Assembly (NCBI RefSeq): GCF_900019265.1
Contig: NZ_CYGX02000080.1
Span: 1 to 54,821, forward strand
DNA: 54,821 bases
Direction: 5' to 3'
Source of the DNA: Paraburkholderia ribeironis
GTDB taxonomy: Bacteria; Pseudomonadota; Gammaproteobacteria; Burkholderiales; Burkholderiaceae
Within the stretch, counting starts at the first letter, position 1, and every line of letters begins with the position of its first letter. Shown one piece after another: positions 34,416 through 43,296 of the stretch. Below the pieces are notes generated by a model. It did no database searches and was not told the origin of the DNA. It saw only the letters and a program-made list of their open reading frames with translations. The translations under genes were made by a program, and so were the position numbers.

Positions 34416-35876
34416 ATGACTACCTTGAACCTGAAAGACCCGACTCTTCTGCAGACGCTCGCCTACCTCGCGGGCGAGTGGCAAGGCGCCGACAACGGCG
34501 CGACATTCGCGGTCAACGACCCGTCCAGCGGCGCAACCATCGCAACGGTGCCGCTGATGGGCACGGCGGAAACCCGCCGCGCGATCGACGCGGCCAACGC
34601 CGCATGGCCCGCGTGGCGCGCCACCACCGCCAAACAGCGCGCGACGATCCTGCGCAAATGGCACGACCTGATGCTCGAGAACGCCGACGATCTGGCGCGC
34701 ATCCTGACCACCGAGCAAGGCAAGCCGCTCGCCGAAGCGAAAGGCGAAATCCTGTACGCCGCGTCGTTCCTCGAATGGTTCGCGGAAGAAGGCAAGCGCG
34801 TGAACGGCGACACGATTCCCACGCCGGCCAGCGACAAACGCATCGTCGTGACGAAGGAACCGGTCGGCGTGTGCGCGGCCATCACGCCGTGGAACTTCCC
34901 CGCCGCGATGATCACCCGCAAGGTCGGCCCGGCGCTGGCGGCAGGCTGCCCGATCATCGTCAAGCCGGCCGAGGCCACGCCGTTGTCGGCGCTCGCGCTC
35001 GCCGTGCTGGCCGAACGCGCCGGCGTGCCGCGCGGCGTGTTCAACGTCGTGACCGGCGAGCCGAAAGCGATTGGCGCGGAACTGACCGGCAACCCGGTGG
35101 TGCGCAAACTGTCGTTCACCGGCTCGACGCCGGTCGGGCGTCTGCTGATGGCGCAGTGCGCGCCGACGGTGAAAAAGGTTTCGCTCGAACTGGGCGGCAA
35201 CGCGCCGTTCATCGTGTTCGACGATGCGGATCTGGATGCCGCGGTGGCGGGCGCGATCGCGTCGAAGTATCGCAACAGCGGGCAGACCTGCGTGTGCACG
35301 AACCGCTTCTACGTGCACGATAAAGTCTACGACGCGTTCGCCGAAAAACTGCGCGCCGCCGTCGAGCAACTGACGGTAGGCCGCGGGACCGAGGAAGGTG
35401 TCACGCAAGGTCCGCTGATCAACGAAGCCGCCGTGCTGAAGGTCGAATCGCATATCGAGGACGCGCTCACGAAAGGCGCGCGCATCGTCACCGGCGGCCG
35501 GCGCCACGCGCTCGGTCACGGCTTCTTCGAGCCGACCGTGCTCGCCGACGTCACGCCGGCGATGAAGGTCGCCCGCGACGAAACCTTCGGGCCGCTCGCG
35601 CCGCTGTTCCGCTTCTCATCGGACGATGAAGTGATCCGCTTTGCCAACGACACCGAGTTCGGCCTCGCGGCGTATTTCTACAGCCGCGATATCGGCCGCG
35701 TCTGGCGCGTCGCCGAAGCGCTCGAATACGGGATGGTCGGCATCAACACCGGCCTCATTTCGAACGAGGTGGCGCCGTTCGGTGGCGTCAAGCAGTCGGG
35801 CCTCGGCCGCGAAGGCTCGCATTACGGTATCGACGACTACGTGGTCATCAAGTACATGTGTGTCGGCGGGGTGTAG
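34416..35876 (+). CDS. gabD: Succinate-semialdehyde dehydrogenase (NADP+)
   Basis: Oxidises succinate semialdehyde to succinate, completing the GABA shunt begun by gabT. The 486-residue aldehyde dehydrogenase has the NAD(P) and substrate blocks VCAAITPWNFPAAMITRKVGPALAAGCPIIVKPAEATPLSALALA. It also has the general base in VSLELGGNAPFIVFDDADLD and the catalytic cysteine in YRNSGQTCVCTNRFYVH (Cys292). The C-terminal substrate pocket has NTGLISNEVAPFGGVKQSGLGREGSHYGIDDY, diagnostic for SSADH. Glutarate-semialdehyde is an alternative substrate in relatives. No terminator was found between 35877 and 36054. Confidence 0.94.
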   Translation: MTTLNLKDPTLLQTLAYLAGEWQGADNGATFAVNDPSSGATIATVPLMGTAETRRAIDAANAAWPAWRATTAKQRATILRKWHDLMLENADDLARILTTEQGKPLAEAKGEILYAASFLEWFAEEGKRVNGDTIPTPASDKRIVVTKEPVGVCAAITPWNFPAAMITRKVGPALAAGCPIIVKPAEATPLSALALAVLAERAGVPRGVFNVVTGEPKAIGAELTGNPVVRKLSFTGSTPVGRLLMAQCAPTVKKVSLELGGNAPFIVFDDADLDAAVAGAIASKYRNSGQTCVCTNRFYVHDKVYDAFAEKLRAAVEQLTVGRGTEEGVTQGPLINEAAVLKVESHIEDALTKGARIVTGGRRHALGHGFFEPTVLADVTPAMKVARDETFGPLAPLFRFSSDDEVIRFANDTEFGLAAYFYSRDIGRVWRVAEALEYGMVGINTGLISNEVAPFGGVKQSGLGREGSHYGIDDYVVIKYMCVGGV

Positions 35877-36054
35877 ATGCAAGCGTGGCGTTGCGGATGG
35901 GCGAGCCAGGTGGGCCGGGGCGCAGCGCTTGTCGATTTGCCCGCCGACTCACCCACCGACTAGCCCGTCGAGTTGGCACGGCAGCGCGGCAACGGATCGA
36001 CGTTGCCGCCGCTTTCATCGCCAAGGCCGGCGAGGCGGGCCAATCCCAGCCAGC

Positions 36055-37197
36055 TTAGAACCGATGCCGGATGCCCGCCTGCACCAGCGCCTGCGATTGG
36101 CCGCTCGACGCCTGGGTGGTGTAGATCTGCGCAAACGCGCCGGGGCCGCTGGCGCGCTGGTAGATGCCAGTGAGGAACAGATCGGTGCGCTTGGACAGCA
36201 GGTAGTCGGTCGCCAGCGTCACCTGGTTGTAGTGCGGTGAACGGCCGCCGGAATAATCGCCAGCCGTGTACACGTACGAAATGCCGACCAGCCACGCAGG
36301 CGTAAAGCGCTTATAAACGCCCACTTCGCCGTTTTGCAGCCTGAGTCCCGACGAATCCGAGTAGTTGAACAGTACGTTCGTATAACTCGCGAGCATGTTG
36401 AAGATGCCGAAGTCATAGCTCGCCCCCACCCCGATGATGCGCTGCTGGTCCGTACCCGCTCCTGTCGGGCTGAGCACGAACGGCGAGCTGAAACCCCACC
36501 CCGTGCTATCGACCGCGCCGCTCGTCAGGTTCGACGGTATCGCGTTGCTGCGCCGGTTGAACTGCGTGAAGGCCACGCCGAGCTTCAACGGACCGCTCGC
36601 ATAGTTCGCGCTGCCGCTGAAGCCGTTGTTGTTCGAGAACTGCGTCGAGTTCGAGAATGCGTAGCTGCCGGCGAAGGTCAGTCCCGAGAAAGTGGGCGAC
36701 ACGTACCGAACCGAGTTGTTGAACCGGTTGGTGAAGAACATGTTGTCGTTATCGCCGATGTGCGCGCCGAAGCCTGCGAACAGATTGGCGGACTCGGCCC
36801 ACCAGAGGCTCGCCGTCATCTCCTCGTATTGACGGCCAGCGGTGAGCGTACCGTAGCGCTGATTGGTCAGGCCGACGAATGCCTGCCGCCCGAACATGCC
36901 GCCGAGCTGCGCGCCGTTGATGATCGAAAAGCCATTCTCCAGCGTGAAGATCGCGTGTGTTCCGCCGCCGAGATCTTCGTCGCCGCGCAGCCCCCAACGC
37001 GGCGGCATCATCCCGCCGTTGGCGAGGGCGATCAGGTGCGAGCCCTTCACATTGCTCACGTATTCGATACCGGTGGAAATGATCCCGTACAACGTGACGC
37101 TGCTCTGTGCCTGCGCGCAACCGATACCCGCCGTGCCCAGCGCGGCGCACAGCCCCGCACGCCCTGCCGCCTTTCGTGCCAGCCTCCAAAACCTCAT
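36055..37197 (-). CDS. Gram-negative porin, Burkholderia type
   Basis: A 380-residue precursor of a 16-strand trimeric outer-membrane porin. The signal peptide ends at about residue 31 (AALGTAGIGCAQA before QSSVTLYGIISTGIEYVSN). The body shows the expected strands MPPRWGLRGDEDLGGGTHAIFTLENGFSIINGAQLGGMFGRQAFVGLTNQRYGTLTAGRQYEEM. The last residues GIRHRF end with the C-terminal Phe needed for outer-membrane insertion. It is the promoter-distal member of the leftward catabolic cluster. It has its own dyad-containing promoter region and ribosome binding site AAGGAGACGTC. It may admit the aromatic acid that the cluster degrades. That role is inferred from position only. Confidence 0.9.
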   Translation of the reverse strand: MRFWRLARKAAGRAGLCAALGTAGIGCAQAQSSVTLYGIISTGIEYVSNVKGSHLIALANGGMMPPRWGLRGDEDLGGGTHAIFTLENGFSIINGAQLGGMFGRQAFVGLTNQRYGTLTAGRQYEEMTASLWWAESANLFAGFGAHIGDNDNMFFTNRFNNSVRYVSPTFSGLTFAGSYAFSNSTQFSNNNGFSGSANYASGPLKLGVAFTQFNRRSNAIPSNLTSGAVDSTGWGFSSPFVLSPTGAGTDQQRIIGVGASYDFGIFNMLASYTNVLFNYSDSSGLRLQNGEVGVYKRFTPAWLVGISYVYTAGDYSGGRSPHYNQVTLATDYLLSKRTDLFLTGIYQRASGPGAFAQIYTTQASSGQSQALVQAGIRHRF

Positions 37198-37209
37198 GAC
37201 GTCTCCTTG

Positions 37210-37224
37210 ATTAGTATCACTAAT
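37210..37224 (-). promoter_or_regulatory. 15-bp dyad next to the porin start, GntR-like GT-N3-AC
   Basis: ATTAGT-ATC-ACTAAT is a perfect palindrome around a 3-base centre, touching the porin ribosome binding site. It fits the general GntR operator pattern of GT and AC around a short spacer. A weaker GT-N3-AC site lies at 41851-41857 before the MFS gene starting at 41814. Confidence 0.5.
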
Positions 37225-37356
37225 TTTTATTGACTATCCAACGCATTGAATCTGATACACCGCCCCGTTCGGTTTGCGGGCTGCCGGTCGGTCCTCGTTA
37301 TCCGGCTGAGCGGATCGCGGCGCGCGACCGGCAACGCGCGCCGCTCTGCACTGCGG

Positions 37357-38568
37357 TCAATTCGGTTCCAGCGCCTGAGCCGAACCATGCTGCCGCTCGT
37401 CGAGACTTTCCGGGCGGCCCCAGCCGAGAATCGGTGCGAGCTGCAACACCACGGCGATCACCACCAGACCGACCCGAACCATCCAGCCGCCTTCATAGAA
37501 GCTCGCGAAGATCGCCGGCGGTCCGAGCAGCACGCCGAGATAGGTGGCTTGTGCGACCAGACCGCTGGTCGCGCCCATGCTGCCGATGCTCGGCGACGAC
37601 GACGGCACCAGCGTCCAGATGTACCCGTTGACCGTACCGATGCCCAGCGAAAACACGCAGACCGCGACGATCGCTCCAACGAGTTCGACCGCCGGCAGAT
37701 ACAGTGCGACGCCGCCGCACAGCATCACGATGCCGCCGACGATCGCGAGCCGCCCGCCGCGTACGCCGGCTTTCAGCAGATGGCCGACGCTCAGGCAACC
37801 GCAGGCGACGAACACTTCGGCCAGCGTGCCGATGCCTGCCGCCGCCGGAATCGCAATCGCGTAGCGCCGCGACAGGTAGACCGTCAGGGCCGCCATGATA
37901 CCGGTCTGGATGAACGCGGACGCGCCCGAGGCCAGCGCCACGCGATACGGCCGCGGGCTTTTCAGCACGAACCAGATGTCGGCGAGCCGGCGGCTTTGCA
38001 GGTTGGCCTGTTTGGCCGGCAGCAGGATCACCGCGCAGGCGAGCAGCGCCATCAGGATCGCGTGTCCGCCGAACGCCCAGCGCCACAGTTCACCGTGCTG
38101 CGCGAGCGGCGCGACGATGCTCAGCGTGAGCCCGATGCCGACCGCCGTATGCGAGGTCCACAGCCCCAGCGCGATACTGCGCCGCGCGCCGCTGGTGGTG
38201 CGCATGATCAGCGTCACCGCGCCGACCGTCAGCGACAGATACCCCACGCCCTGCAGCAGCCGGCCCACGAACAGCGTCGTCACATCGTGCGCGCCGACGA
38301 CCACCAGGTTACCGACCAGCGCGAACAGCGAGCCGCCGAAAATGACCCGCTTGTCGCCGATCCGGTCGACGAGCCAGCCGCCGAACAACGCCGCGATCGC
38401 GGTGATCAGCGACGGAATGGAGATCACCCAGCCGGCGCTCGCGTGAGACAGCTCGAAGTACTTCGCGATGTCGCCGATGACGGGAACCGACTGCGTCACC
38501 AGCGAGGTCGCGACGGTTCCGTAGATGTAAAGCAGAATGATGCACGGCCAGCTGCCTGGGGAAAGCAT
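37357..38568 (-). CDS. MFS transporter (12-TM)
   Basis: A 403-residue major facilitator. The loop 2-3 motif is LFGGWLVDRIGDKRVIFGG and helix 4 contains FVGRLLQGVGYLSLTVGAVTLIM. The second half is conventional and ends in a polar tail. It most resembles uptake-type members of the family, with no drug-export motif C. The start at 38568 has AGGAGACAACC, the same leader as the other MFS gene of the cluster at 41814. It lies between the porin and an amidohydrolase gene, so a metabolite importer for the cluster is the likely job. The substrate is unknown. Confidence 0.85.
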   Translation of the reverse strand: MLSPGSWPCIILLYIYGTVATSLVTQSVPVIGDIAKYFELSHASAGWVISIPSLITAIAALFGGWLVDRIGDKRVIFGGSLFALVGNLVVVGAHDVTTLFVGRLLQGVGYLSLTVGAVTLIMRTTSGARRSIALGLWTSHTAVGIGLTLSIVAPLAQHGELWRWAFGGHAILMALLACAVILLPAKQANLQSRRLADIWFVLKSPRPYRVALASGASAFIQTGIMAALTVYLSRRYAIAIPAAAGIGTLAEVFVACGCLSVGHLLKAGVRGGRLAIVGGIVMLCGGVALYLPAVELVGAIVAVCVFSLGIGTVNGYIWTLVPSSSPSIGSMGATSGLVAQATYLGVLLGPPAIFASFYEGGWMVRVGLVVIAVVLQLAPILGWGRPESLDERQHGSAQALEPN

Positions 38569-38647
38569 GGTTGTCTCCTGGAGATTGGTCTGTTTTTTTA
38601 ATTATGCTTTTATCAAATTCGCATCTGCCAGACTAGCCACGCTAGCC

Positions 38648-39451
38648 CTACCCCCATTCGAGCAGCCGGCACAGATTGCCGCCCATGATGAGTTCGCGAT
38701 CCGCGGCCGACAGCCATGACAAGGTCTCGCTAAAGTGCGTCACGCACTGGCGGTACGGATGGTGCAGCCGCGACAGCTCGCTCGCCCACACGATCCGCCC
38801 GGCGCCGAACGCCTCGAACACGCGCCGCAGCGTGCCGTCGAGCGAACGGAACGGGTACGGGTCGAGCGCGTAATCGCCGACGCCGGCCGCCTTCACGTGC
38901 ACGTTCGAATGCTCGGCCAGCGCGAGCAACGCGGGCAGATGATCGAACGCGCCTGGACCCGATGCGCCGCGCGGCACGCCAAGGTGATCGACGATGATCT
39001 TCAGGCGCGGATGACGCCGCGCGAGAGCGTCGACGACGTGCAGCGCATTCGGCACCAGCAGCGCCACTACGAGGCCGGTTTCTTCGGCGATCGGCCAAAG
39101 CCGGTCCAGCTCGCCATCGATGAGCGGCGCGAGCCGCTCCTTCGTGTTGAACAGAAAGCGGATGCCGCGCATGTTCGGTTGGTCGCGCCATCCGCGCAGC
39201 AGCCGGCCGGCGTTGTCGAGCCGGCTGTCGAGCAGGCCCATCACTGCGAAGCGCTGCGGCTCGGCCTCGGCGAGCGCGAGCGAATACGCGTTGCCGTCGG
39301 GGTCCCACAGCGGCGGCACGAGCAGCGTGCGGTCGACCCCGGCCTGTGTCATTTCCGCCTTGAGGACGTCACCGGTAATCGGCGTGCGTCGATGGTGCCC
39401 GGTCGATACACCGTTGGACCAGGCATGGACTTGTGCGTCTACGATCGGCAT
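38648..39451 (-). CDS. Amidohydrolase family 2 protein (LigI-like lactonase?)
   Basis: A 267-residue TIM-barrel hydrolase of the amidohydrolase-2 family. The N-terminal motif is PIVDAQVHAWSNG, a DxQxHxW form in which the first metal His of DxHxH is Gln, as in several lactonase-like members. Later conserved blocks are MRGIRFLFNTKERLAPL, LVVALLVPNALHVVDALARRHPRLKIIVDHLGVPRG and IVWASELSRLHHPYRQCVTHF. In better-known relatives such as LigI the reaction is hydrolysis of 2-pyrone-4,6-dicarboxylate to oxalomesaconate. That substrate is only a hypothesis here. It is separated by 58 bases from the maleate-isomerase-like gene. Confidence 0.75.
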   Translation of the reverse strand: MPIVDAQVHAWSNGVSTGHHRRTPITGDVLKAEMTQAGVDRTLLVPPLWDPDGNAYSLALAEAEPQRFAVMGLLDSRLDNAGRLLRGWRDQPNMRGIRFLFNTKERLAPLIDGELDRLWPIAEETGLVVALLVPNALHVVDALARRHPRLKIIVDHLGVPRGASGPGAFDHLPALLALAEHSNVHVKAAGVGDYALDPYPFRSLDGTLRRVFEAFGAGRIVWASELSRLHHPYRQCVTHFSETLSWLSAADRELIMGGNLCRLLEWG

Positions 39452-39509
39452 GGAAGTTCGTTATCGGATTGTCGTGGAGGTCGGATAAGACTGGTTGGCG
39501 GCAGCGGCT

Positions 39510-40229
39510 TCACTGGCCCTGGAACAAGCGGCCGGCGCCGCGAATTTCGCCGCGCCAGCCTACCGCGCCGAGCACCGACCAGAGCATCGCCTGATTGCTC
39601 GTGACGACCGGCAGGTCCAGCGCGCGCTCCAGTTCATCGGCGGCTTCGAACGCGCGCACATTCGCGCATGACAGCAGCACCGCCCGCGTGTCGCCGTCGA
39701 TCTGCTGACGCACCACCTGCGCGATCTCGGCCGGTTCCATCTGCGCGGCCACCTTCGCATCGGTGAAGCCCAGCGACACGGTGCGCAATACGTCGAAACC
39801 CGAGTCGATCAGCGACTGCCGCTCCACGCGCGAGAATTCGTCGCTGAACGGGCAGACGTGCAGAATGCTATTGGCTTGCAGCGCGTGAAGCGCCTGCTTG
39901 ATCGCCACCATCGTATTGGTCGACGGGATCGCGAGTGCTTCCGCCATGCGTTGCGCGAGCCGCGCGTCGCAGTCCTTGCCATTCGCGACGCTCGCGCCCG
40001 TACAGTTGAATGCGATCGCGTCGGGCGACAGGTCTTTCAGATAGCCAGCCTCGTCGATTGCTTCGAGGTACGCCCGCGTGAGACTGTCCATCGTCACGCG
40101 CCCCGCTTCCTTGCGCAGACGGATGCGATGCACGTGATACGACACGTCGTCGGGGCAATAGGTGCGGAAGTCGTCCTCTGCAATGGTGTTCAACGACGGG
40201 ACAATCATCCCCACGCGCAATTTTCTCAT
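39510..40229 (-). CDS. Maleate cis-trans isomerase / Asp-Glu racemase superfamily
   Basis: A 239-residue protein of the maleate isomerase-arylmalonate decarboxylase group. The opening RVGMIVPSLNTIAEDDFRTYCPD resembles maleate isomerase (GxIxPSxNT). Both active-site cysteines expected for an isomerase are present: AIAFNCTGASVANG and VLLSCANVRAFEAADELE. This supports isomerase over the one-Cys decarboxylases. The product of a maleate isomerase is fumarate, a plausible end of an aromatic pathway that yields maleate through the FAH-type hydrolase at 43297. ATG 40229 has GAGGA upstream. The upstream frame to 40424 is not coding in character. Confidence 0.8.
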   Translation of the reverse strand: MRKLRVGMIVPSLNTIAEDDFRTYCPDDVSYHVHRIRLRKEAGRVTMDSLTRAYLEAIDEAGYLKDLSPDAIAFNCTGASVANGKDCDARLAQRMAEALAIPSTNTMVAIKQALHALQANSILHVCPFSDEFSRVERQSLIDSGFDVLRTVSLGFTDAKVAAQMEPAEIAQVVRQQIDGDTRAVLLSCANVRAFEAADELERALDLPVVTSNQAMLWSVLGAVGWRGEIRGAGRLFQGQ

Positions 40230-40383
40230 CAGGTCCTCACGCTTCCGTTCTGTTCTCTTTTGCTCTGCTTGGTCTGCTTGGTCCGCTTCGGCCGGGCTGG
40301 CGTAGTGTTTCGGGCGCCGCGCCGGTTGTTGAAGCCAGTCTATGGGCTTGCGCTTTGCAAGCCCAATCGAAAAACTGCCGGGG

Positions 40384-41814
40384 TCATCCGTTTTTGCTGT
40401 ACTCGGGCGTCGGGTCCGCCGCACGCGACGCGTCCCCGCTGTGATCCATCGACTCGAGCGCCTTGCCGCGTGCTTCGATGCCGATCGTCAGATACGTGAT
40501 GCCGCACATCAGCAGACACAACGCAAGGAACTGAAACGCGGGGACGATCACCGTGACGGTGGCCCATGGCATCACGACGTTGCTCGAGCCAGCAGTCAAC
40601 GCGAGACCGAGCGGCCCGAGAATTTTGCCCACCGAGCCGGCGAGACCGGCGTAGCCCGAGCCGGTGCCACGCAGCCGCGACGGCCAGATCTCCGTCGAAT
40701 ACGCGGCGCAAACCGAAAAGCTGCCGTCGGCGAAGATGAACGCGAGCAGCAACGGCACCCAGAACAACGAAGGCGTCAACAGATCGCCGTGGCCGATATA
40801 ACCCGCTGCCAGCAGCGCGGCGGCGGCCACGATCGCGAAGTAGCCACCGGTCTTGCGACGGCCGATGCGGTCCGCGAGTGCGGCGGCTGACAGCCGCGAC
40901 AGCATCCCGAGCAGGCTGAAGCCGATCATCGTTTTCGCCGCGGTCGCGGGCGAGAATTGCTGGATTTGCGCAAGCAGCGTCGGCGCCCATAGCACGATGC
41001 CGTAGTACCCGGCGATGAGTCCGACGTTGATCAACGTGGCCGTGATCACGCTGCGCGGACAGCGCAGCAGTTCGAACCAGCCGCGCGAGGCAACCGGTTG
41101 CGGCGCGTCGATCGGCGCGTCGATCGGCGCATCGAACGACGCCCTGCCGAGCGCCCAGGCGATCGAGCGGCGCGCATCGGCGTCGCGTCCTTGCAGGCTG
41201 AGCCAGCGCGGCGACTCCGGGATGCACACCGCGCCGATCAACGCGATCACGGCGGGCGCCGCGCCCAACGCGAAGGTCCAGCGCCAGCCAATCGCGGGGA
41301 TCACGTAAGCGCCGCTAAACGCACCGAGGAACAGGCCGCCCGTCGTGATCGCCGAAACGACGCCGGTCAGCATGCCGCGCCGCCGCGGCGGCGTGAACTC
41401 GTGGACCAGCGCGATCTGGATGAAATAGCCCGCCGTGCAGAAGCCAATCACGACGCGCAGCACCGCCATGTAGATCCAGCCGCCTTCCGGCGTGAACGCG
41501 AGGCCCACGCTGGCCGCGGCGAGCAGCAATAGCGAGATCACGAACACTGGCTTGCGGCCGAATCGATCGGCCATGCTGCCCCACACCACGCCACCGACGA
41601 TCGCGCCCGCACCCGACGACAGCAGCACCGCGCCCATGATTCCGTATGTCAGCCCCCACGGTTTGATCAGGTACGCCATGATGAAACCGATCAGATACGC
41701 GTCCCAGAACTCCAGCATGCTGCCCACGCCGACCAGTCCCAGCAGAAGCCGCTGGTTGCCGGACAAGCGTGTCTGTTCCTGAAAGGGGCTACGCCCACTA
41801 TTGAGTTGAAGCAT
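40384..41814 (-). CDS. MFS transporter, sugar/aromatic acid porter-like
   Basis: A 476-residue 12-helix symporter. The conserved loop SMADRFGRKPVFVISLLLLAAAS and the half-domain mark IPESPRWLSLQGRD are those of the SP/AAHS/MHS-type permeases. The start of the protein FQEQTRLSGNQRLLLGLVGVGSMLEFWDAYLIGFIMAYLIKPWGLTYG is also typical. Uptake of an organic acid, coupled to protons, is the likely role. ATG 41814 with GGAGACAACC is preferred to 41832. In the cluster it sits between the double-HTH LysR gene and the maleate-isomerase-like gene. Confidence 0.87.
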   Translation of the reverse strand: MLQLNSGRSPFQEQTRLSGNQRLLLGLVGVGSMLEFWDAYLIGFIMAYLIKPWGLTYGIMGAVLLSSGAGAIVGGVVWGSMADRFGRKPVFVISLLLLAAASVGLAFTPEGGWIYMAVLRVVIGFCTAGYFIQIALVHEFTPPRRRGMLTGVVSAITTGGLFLGAFSGAYVIPAIGWRWTFALGAAPAVIALIGAVCIPESPRWLSLQGRDADARRSIAWALGRASFDAPIDAPIDAPQPVASRGWFELLRCPRSVITATLINVGLIAGYYGIVLWAPTLLAQIQQFSPATAAKTMIGFSLLGMLSRLSAAALADRIGRRKTGGYFAIVAAAALLAAGYIGHGDLLTPSLFWVPLLLAFIFADGSFSVCAAYSTEIWPSRLRGTGSGYAGLAGSVGKILGPLGLALTAGSSNVVMPWATVTVIVPAFQFLALCLLMCGITYLTIGIEARGKALESMDHSGDASRAADPTPEYSKNG

Positions 41815-41907
41815 GGTTGTCTCCGTCTCCATTATTTATTGCTTTAATTCGTATAACTAAACGTCTGCCACTAACCCGATCCGCCAGCCCCGTTGGAGTC
41901 GTGCAAT

Positions 41908-43203
41908 TCAGGAACGCGATCGGCGGCCGCGCGGCTCCGGCTGCGCCGGTGAGCCGGGCGCGGAATTCACGCCCGACTCGCCGGCGATCGCCGTCGCATT
42001 CCTCTTCAGATGATGCAAAAACGCCGCCTGTACGTCATTGGGACGCCAGTCGCGCTTGGTCGTGATGCCGACGATCGGACCGTCCCACGGCACCTCCACC
42101 GGCAGCGGCGCGATAAAGCCGAAGCGCCGCTCGCTCAGCACTTCGGTCCAGCTCAGCACCGTTAGCATCTCGGCGTCGTAGAGCGTGATGCGGATGGTCG
42201 ACAGCGAGTAGGTTTCAATGCTCGCCGGCGGCGGCGTGGTTTCGGCAAAGATATGTTCGTAGGCTTCGCGGCGCGGCGAGCCCTTGGGCGGCAGCACCCA
42301 TTGATAGCGCGCCAGCGCATCGACGGTGATCGCGTTCTGCCGTGTCAACGGGTGCTCGCGACTCGCCACCACGCAGTAGCGTTCGTGATACAGCGGCTCC
42401 TCGACGAAGTCGAACGCTTTGCCCGGTTGCTTCAGCAGTCCGAGCATGAAGTCGATCTCGCCGCGCAACAGTTTGTTGAGCAATGCCTCGTAGGTGCCGC
42501 TCAGCACCACGACCCGCGCGTCCGGAAACTGCGCGGTGAGCGAGCGGATCGCGTTGACGATCAGGATGGTCGGGTCGAGCAGCAGCACGCCAACCGTGAC
42601 CGTGCGCTCCTTTGGGAATTCGTACGCGTTGACGGTTTCGACCAGCGCCACGATCTGGCTCGAGACGATTTTCAGACGGCGCGCGAACTCGCTGCCGACC
42701 TCGGTCGTGTTGATGCCCGTCGACGTATGGCGGTACAGCTGGCCGCCGAGGTTCTGTTCGAGCGTGCGCGCCGCGCGCTGCAACGAGGCCTCCGTAATGC
42801 CGAGCATCCGCGCGGCAGCGCGAAACGACCCGCATTCCTCGATGGCAATCAGACAGCGCATCTGCGTGCGCGTGATGCTGCTCGCCAACGCCAGCGGCGA
42901 CACTTTGCGCGTACTGCCGACCAGTTGCGCGGCCTCCTCGGCGAATTGCAGGATCTTGCGCGTGCGCACCAGCGCGGCGACGCCGACCGGTGTCAGATAC
43001 GTGCCGGTTGGCGAACGCTCGAACAGCGCGACCCCGAGCATGCCTTCCAGCGCCGCGATGCAGGAGGTCGTCGCCGGCTGCGAGCGCAACAACTCCTGCG
43101 ACGCCTGCGTGACATTCTCATGGCGCGCGACAGCCTCGAAGACCCGCAGTTGCCAGATGCCTGGCAGGTCTTTCTCAGACGCCGTGGTCTCGATTCGTCG
43201 CAT
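41908..43203 (-). CDS. LysR-type regulator with two N-terminal HTH domains
   Basis: A 431-residue regulator, 120-130 residues longer than a normal LysR protein. A first winged HTH lies at about residues 16-75 (IWQLRVFEAVARHENVTQASQELLRSQPATTSCIAALEGMLGVALFERSPTGTYLTPVG). A second one follows at about residues 108-170 (RTQMRCLIAIEECGSFRAAARMLGITEASLQRAARTLEQNLGGQLYRHTSTGINTTEVG). Then comes a normal effector-binding domain (TVTVGVLLLDPTILIVNAIRSL onward) and a basic tail. It lies within the catabolic cluster on the same strand and probably controls it. ATG 43203 is chosen; the frame to 43260 adds 19 residues. The start has no strong ribosome binding site. Confidence 0.85.
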   Translation of the reverse strand: MRRIETTASEKDLPGIWQLRVFEAVARHENVTQASQELLRSQPATTSCIAALEGMLGVALFERSPTGTYLTPVGVAALVRTRKILQFAEEAAQLVGSTRKVSPLALASSITRTQMRCLIAIEECGSFRAAARMLGITEASLQRAARTLEQNLGGQLYRHTSTGINTTEVGSEFARRLKIVSSQIVALVETVNAYEFPKERTVTVGVLLLDPTILIVNAIRSLTAQFPDARVVVLSGTYEALLNKLLRGEIDFMLGLLKQPGKAFDFVEEPLYHERYCVVASREHPLTRQNAITVDALARYQWVLPPKGSPRREAYEHIFAETTPPPASIETYSLSTIRITLYDAEMLTVLSWTEVLSERRFGFIAPLPVEVPWDGPIVGITTKRDWRPNDVQAAFLHHLKRNATAIAGESGVNSAPGSPAQPEPRGRRSRS

Positions 43204-43296
43204 CGCAAGCTCGGGGGAAGAGTTCGTCCGTTGTTCGGTCGCGCAGCCGGCCGGGCGCAATCAGGCGCAATCAGGCGCCAGCCGGTGCAAATGGTT

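Noticed and set aside
37246..38601. A 451-codon plus-strand frame
   Set aside because: Antisense to an MFS gene with intact motifs; the frame is rich in Arg, Asp and Gln.
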